DNA of 32,218 nucleotides, taken from assembly GCA_029863245.1 (NCBI GenBank), contig JAOTVV010000035.1, positions 1-32,218 on the forward strand. The letters run 5' to 3'. A model generated the notes under the pieces. It worked only from the letters and a program-made list of their open reading frames with translations, was not told the origin of the DNA and did no database searches. The translations under genes were made by a program, and so were the position numbers. Source of the DNA: Gemmatimonadota bacterium. GTDB lineage: Bacteria > Gemmatimonadota > Gemmatimonadetes > Gemmatimonadales > GWC2-71-9. The stretch's first letter is position 1. Each line of letters begins with the position of its first letter. Below are positions 30,899 to 32,218 of this stretch, piece by piece.

Positions 30899-31551
30899 CC
30901 GGGCCCGCCGCGGACCTCCACTCGAAGGAGGCCGAGCCAGAGGAGTTTGGGCAGCTTCTCCGCTACACGGTCACCGGGTTCGTAGGAGGCATTGCGGCCG
31001 GGACGGTTCTGGACGCGCTCGGCCTCCAGCGCAGCGGTCTGGGACAGTGGCTCGTTCGCACGCTGTCAGGCGAAGGGGAGAGCCTGCTGGAGGGCCTCTA
31101 CGCCGCCCGACAGCGCCTGCTCAGCCGTGCTGCCGGTATGGCGGAAGCGTACGGCTGGGGAAAGCTCCTCGGCATGGTCGTGCCGTGGGTGATCGACGGG
31201 GGGAGTCGTATGCTCGGCGTGGACGTCTACGGGGTCGAGGGATTCTACCTCCCGTTCTTCTACGCCATGAGCGACCAAGTGGGAGGCAATATCTCCGGTC
31301 TCGTCTTCCTCAGGCAGCGGGCAGGCTCGTGGCCACAGGCACTTGGGGACTACATCCGGCATCCGGTCATGCTGACCGGGCTCGTTATCGTGCTCGTGGT
31401 ACCCGTGGGACTGCTTGCGGCCAGGCTTGCCGGGTTCAGTCCCACCACACAGACTCTCACCGCGCTCGAAACCATCGTGGCCAACCTGTGCTGGCTGCCG
31501 CCGGCGGTGGGGTGGTGGCGGGAACGGCGTGAGCCTCGCGCGGGTCTTTGA
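30895..31551 (+). CDS. Hypothetical integral membrane protein
   Basis: 218 residues, not recognised. It has hydrophobic segments near 24-45 (VTGFVGGIAAGTVLDALG) and 160-185 (LTGLVIVLVVPVGLLAARL), and amphipathic or re-entrant parts between (GKLLGMVVPWVIDGG; VEGFYLPFFYAM). GTG 30895 overlaps the ADH stop as GTGA, so it is translated with it. The predicted TTGACA promoter box for the next element overlaps its own stop codon. Confidence 0.7.
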   Translation: MTGPAADLHSKEAEPEEFGQLLRYTVTGFVGGIAAGTVLDALGLQRSGLGQWLVRTLSGEGESLLEGLYAARQRLLSRAAGMAEAYGWGKLLGMVVPWVIDGGSRMLGVDVYGVEGFYLPFFYAMSDQVGGNISGLVFLRQRAGSWPQALGDYIRHPVMLTGLVIVLVVPVGLLAARLAGFSPTTQTLTALETIVANLCWLPPAVGWWRERREPRAGL

Positions 31552-31576
31552 CACGCCAGGCGCCGAGGGCTACCTT
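31548..31576 (+). promoter_or_regulatory. Strong candidate promoter upstream of the cold-shock gene
   Basis: A perfect TTGACA (31548-31553) is followed after exactly 17 bases by TACCTT (31571-31576), which matches the -10 consensus at T1, A2 and T6. It overlaps the stop codon of the upstream membrane protein gene. A start near 31583 gives either a transcript of about 100 nt ending at the terminator at 31686, or a leader of about 270 nt for the cold-shock gene. Confidence 0.5.
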
Positions 31577-31582
31577 AGGCTC

Positions 31583-31686
31583 GTTGTTGCAGGAGTGAGG
31601 GGTTCCGCAGTGCAGGAAGACCGACTTGCAGGGGTTCTGAGGTGCTCGGCTCCGGGGAACCGGCCAATCGGTCGGCCCCCTTTTTT
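31583..31686 (+). ncRNA. Candidate small RNA or attenuated leader
   Basis: A region of about 100 nt bounded by a good promoter and a strong terminator, with no convincing protein. It contains the direct repeat AGGGGTTC at 31598-31605 and 31630-31637. GGTTCC (31601-31606) can pair locally with GGAA...CC (31615-31622) or with GGAACC (31656-31661), which forms the 5' side of the terminator stem; the two pairings exclude each other. I do not recognise it as SRP RNA, 6S RNA or another known family. It may be a free sRNA or a riboregulatory leader of the downstream cold-shock gene. Confidence 0.4.
31654..31686 (+). terminator. Rho-independent terminator
   Basis: Stem GGGG, bulge AA, CCGGCC (31660-31665), loop AATC, GGTCGG (31670-31675, one G-U pair), CCCC, then CTTTTTT to 31686. 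It is a strong terminator about 105 bases past the stop of the membrane protein gene and 170 bases before the cold-shock gene. Confidence 0.85.
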
Positions 31687-31855
31687 GTGCCCCAGATCCT
31701 CACATCAAGCTTTTCGTCGCCCGTGAAGCGAGTCGTCCAGAACTCCCCGGACCTCGCCAGGGCAGCCCGGCGCGGGGGCTCGACCGCGCAGAACCAGTAG
31801 TCGGCAGTGCGGCGGCGCCGGACCCCGACCACACAAACGCGCGAGGGTGCTGGGA

Positions 31856-32071
31856 ATGCGTACGACCGGAATCGTGAAGTGGTTCAATGACGGCAAGGGC
31901 TACGGCTTCATTACGCCCGAGGAAGGGGAAAAGGACTGTTTCGTTCACTACTCGGCCATCCAGGGAGGGGGGTTCCGGTCCCTCAAAGAAGGCGAGCGAG
32001 TAGAGTTCGATCTGGTGCAGGGGGACAAGGGCCCGGCGGCCGAAAACGTCGCCAAGCTGGTCGAGGCTTGA
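31856..32071 (+). CDS. Cold-shock domain protein (CspA family)
   Basis: A 71-residue single OB-fold protein. RNP1 is KGYGFI and RNP2 is DCFVHYSAI (Cys and Tyr where DVFVHFSAI is usual); the start [16 protein letters not shown] and end [10 protein letters not shown] are typical. It binds single-stranded RNA/DNA and acts as an RNA chaperone that melts structures, at low temperature or constitutively. ATG 31856 has GAGG nine bases upstream; GTG 31847 is less likely. It is followed by a strong terminator and then by infA, so it is probably a single-gene unit that may be controlled through its long leader. Confidence 0.97.
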   Translation: MRTTGIVKWFNDGKGYGFITPEEGEKDCFVHYSAIQGGGFRSLKEGERVEFDLVQGDKGPAAENVAKLVEA

Positions 32072-32096
32072 CCCTGTCCCACCTCGACGAGGCCAG

Positions 32097-32131
32097 AGGG
32101 GGGCTCCACCACGCGATGGGAGCCCCCCTTT
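32097..32131 (+). terminator. Rho-independent terminator after the cold-shock gene
   Basis: Perfect ten-base arms GGGGGGCTCC (32098-32107) and GGAGCCCCCC (32119-32128) enclose an 11-base loop, with an extra A-T pair and a short TTT tail. It separates the cold-shock gene from infA. Confidence 0.9.
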
Positions 32132-32146
32132 CGGTATCACCCGCCG

Positions 32147-32168
32147 GCTGGCTAGGATTAGGGCCAGC
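32147..32168. promoter_or_regulatory. Inverted repeat over the putative infA -10 region
   Basis: GCTGGC (32147-32152) and GCCAGC (32163-32168) flank TAGGAT (32153-32158), a fair -10 box, and lie 18 bases before the infA ATG. No good -35 box is seen; the expected position is at the end of the preceding terminator. It could be an operator or a 5' leader hairpin. Confidence 0.3.
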
Positions 32169-32185
32169 TAATCGGCGAAGGTGGC

Positions 32186-32218
32186 ATGGCCAAGAAAGAC
32201 GCAATTGAGTTGCAGGGA
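32186..32218 (+). CDS. infA: Translation initiation factor IF-1 (5' end only)
   Basis: The window ends 11 codons into a gene reading MAKKDAIELQG, the characteristic start of bacterial IF-1, a roughly 72-residue OB-fold protein that binds the ribosomal A site during initiation. AAGGTGG precedes the ATG. IF-1 and the cold-shock protein just upstream share the S1-like/OB fold and both bind RNA; a terminator separates them. Confidence 0.85.
   Translation, partial: MAKKDAIELQG

Larger units (their letters stand above)
31552..31855 (+). other. Non-coding interval before the cold-shock gene
   Basis: 304 bases without a convincing gene. It holds the TTGACA/TACCTT promoter, a candidate structured RNA ending in a strong intrinsic terminator at 31654-31686, and then about 170 bases (31687-31855) of leader or spacer in which I see no clear second promoter. 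Confidence 0.6.

Noticed and set aside
31583..31686. SRP (4.5S) RNA, considered because of size and terminator
   Set aside because: The conserved apical GGAAG...AGCAG-type SRP motif is not present in the expected arrangement.
1..32218. CRISPR arrays, insertion sequences, integrases, toxin-antitoxin or defence islands
   Set aside because: No repeat-spacer pattern, transposase motif or terminal inverted repeats were seen; gene content is chromosomal and mostly housekeeping.

Overview
The window is GC-rich, densely coded bacterial chromosome with short intergenic gaps and many stop/start overlaps. I see no rRNA, tRNA, insertion sequence, prophage or CRISPR array. Gene content suggests a Gram-negative, aerobic, respiring organism: outer-membrane-type beta-barrel proteins, lipoproteins, a System I cytochrome c maturation exporter, a type-B succinate dehydrogenase with one diheme cytochrome b subunit, a SigR/RsrA-type redox sigma module, a VKOR/DsbA pair and several exported metallopeptidases. 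The mix would fit Gemmatimonadota or a related phylum. That is an inference from gene content, not a demonstrated placement.

Layout. 1-2097: an M24 peptidase and a V4R-like protein on the minus strand. 2110-4499 (plus): ECF sigma factor, zinc anti-sigma factor and DUF92 membrane protein, translationally coupled, then an aquaporin. 4506-6669 (minus): ccmABCD heme exporter operon including a 38-residue CcmD. 6946-8895 (plus): acetyl-CoA synthetase. 8892-10311 (minus): small acidic protein, DsbA-like and VKOR-like proteins for disulfide formation. 10455-10712 (plus): an 85-residue orphan with its own terminator. 10787-12707 (minus): a four-gene run of CDP-alcohol phosphatidyltransferase, two small exported beta-barrel candidates and an OsmC protein. 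12738-13196 (plus): a stand-alone cyclic-nucleotide-binding domain. 13209-17722 (minus): M16 peptidase, TPR protein and a SnoaL-like lipoprotein. 17946-21438 (plus): secreted M28 peptidase, MFS transporter and Ser/Thr kinase. 21605-26897 (minus): a lipoprotein, an atypical Nramp-fold transporter and sdhCAB. 27032-27766 (plus): an exported protein made of two similar domains. 27806-29380 (minus): a second M28 peptidase. 29483-32218 (plus): Hsp15-like S4 protein, Zn alcohol dehydrogenase, a membrane protein, a possible small RNA or riboregulatory leader, a cold-shock protein and the first 11 codons of infA.

Themes. One is thiol/redox and respiration: SigR/RsrA-like, VKOR/DsbA, OsmC, Ccm, SDH. 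The other is envelope proteolysis: M16, two M28, M24. Most of the window is ordinary housekeeping sequence and I do not see a clear novel multi-gene system. The best leads are a promoter/terminator unit before the cold-shock gene with mutually exclusive pairings (31548-31686), a palindrome over the predicted sdhC start site, an Nramp-fold transporter lacking the canonical metal motif, an M28 peptidase with Asp in place of the first zinc-binding His, and the two-domain exported protein.
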